Assembly: GCA_946537565.1 (NCBI GenBank)
Contig: CAMNFW010000144.1
Coordinates: forward strand, 1-5,820
Source of the DNA: an uncultured Ruminococcus sp.
GTDB taxonomy: Bacteria > Bacillota > Clostridia > Oscillospirales > Ruminococcaceae
Reading direction: 5' to 3'
Length of the DNA: 5,820 nucleotides
A model generated the notes under the pieces. That model searched no databases, was not told the origin of the DNA, and worked only from the letters and a program-made list of their open reading frames with translations. Position numbers and translations under genes: made by a program. Of the stretch, positions 5,639 to 5,820 are shown piece by piece. Position 1 is the stretch's first letter. Every line of letters begins with the position of its first letter.

Positions 5639-5820
5639 CTATTTTACACTCTTTGACGGATCTCTTTCCGGCTCTGCACTGTTAAGAAGATCATCAAGAG
5701 TATCACTTGTATCATCAAGTCCTACATACTTATAATCTGTTACCAGCTCTGCTATAGCTGTATCATATTCTGTCATTTTTTTCTGATACGGACGGTAATA
5801 TTTATTCATAAGATCAATTG
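5639..5820 (-). CDS. C-terminal fragment, possibly LytR-CpsA-Psr (LCP) family protein
   Basis: Only the last 59 codons before the TAG at 5639-5641 are in the window; the 5' part lies beyond base 5820. The visible piece begins IDLMNKYYRPYQKKMTEYD, which looks like a helix carrying conserved aromatic residues, then a helical stretch (TAIAELVTDYKYVGL), and ends in a hydrophilic, Asp- and Ser-rich tail (DDTSDTLDDLLNSAEPERD). There is no diagnostic motif. The LCP suggestion, a membrane-anchored enzyme that attaches glycopolymers to the cell wall, rests mainly on the common clostridial order yqeK-LCP-rsfS and on LCP proteins often ending in a similar helix plus polar tail. The alternative is another gene upstream of rsfS, such as YqeK, though YqeK usually ends differently. 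It is in the same orientation and 15 bases from rsfS, so it is likely in the same operon. Confidence 0.45.
   Translation of the reverse strand, partial: IDLMNKYYRPYQKKMTEYDTAIAELVTDYKYVGLDDTSDTLDDLLNSAEPERDPSKSVK

Noticed and set aside
1..5820. tRNA genes, CRISPR arrays, insertion sequences or phage genes
   Set aside because: I saw no cloverleaf-type sequences, regularly spaced repeats, transposase-like translations or terminal repeats. Coding density with standard housekeeping genes accounts for almost the whole window.

Overview
The window reads as an ordinary core-genome stretch of a Gram-positive bacterium of the class Clostridia, most likely Oscillospiraceae/Ruminococcus-like. This rests on gene order (LCP-like tail - rsfS - leuS, and yqeG - aroQ - M24 peptidase, which in this group usually precedes efp), strong purine-rich Shine-Dalgarno sites, an AT-rich sigma-A type promoter, and frequent ATA and AGA codons. 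The genus assignment is inference. Every gene I can support lies on the minus strand, so transcription runs from base 5820 towards base 1.

In transcription order, the first block (5820-2457) holds the last 59 codons of an unidentified protein, probably an LytR-CpsA-Psr enzyme. It is followed by rsfS (ribosome silencing factor), a small four-helix membrane protein of unknown function, and leuS (leucyl-tRNA synthetase). Gaps are 15, 4 and 28 bases, so these look like one operon. No promoter for it is inside the window, and there is no room for a T-box in front of leuS.

A second unit starts just after leuS. A near-consensus promoter (-35 TTGACA, 17-base spacer, extended -10 TAAAAT) lies at 2401-2429. 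It would produce a leader of about 130 bases that can fold into a three-way junction, then rpsU (57-residue bS21, at 2092-2265), then a clear intrinsic terminator (2041-2066). No terminator separates leuS from this promoter, so the upstream operon may also read into rpsU.

The third block (1976-1) is yqeG (HAD-family phosphatase), aroQ (type II 3-dehydroquinase) and an M24 Xaa-Pro-type peptidase cut by the window edge. yqeG and aroQ overlap by 8 bases, and aroQ and the peptidase are 8 bases apart, so translation is probably coupled. How this block is transcribed is unclear: by read-through of the rpsU terminator or from a weak promoter in the 1977-2040 gap.

The functional theme is translation and housekeeping: tRNA charging, ribosome dormancy, a small-subunit protein, aromatic amino acid synthesis and peptide turnover. 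I see no mobile elements, CRISPR, phage or defence genes, and no stretch over 300 bases without a gene. The features most worth a second look are the structured rpsU leader, the long inverted repeat around the rpsU terminator, the unidentified membrane protein, and the divergent LeuRS sequence. I did not find a convincing new multi-gene system.
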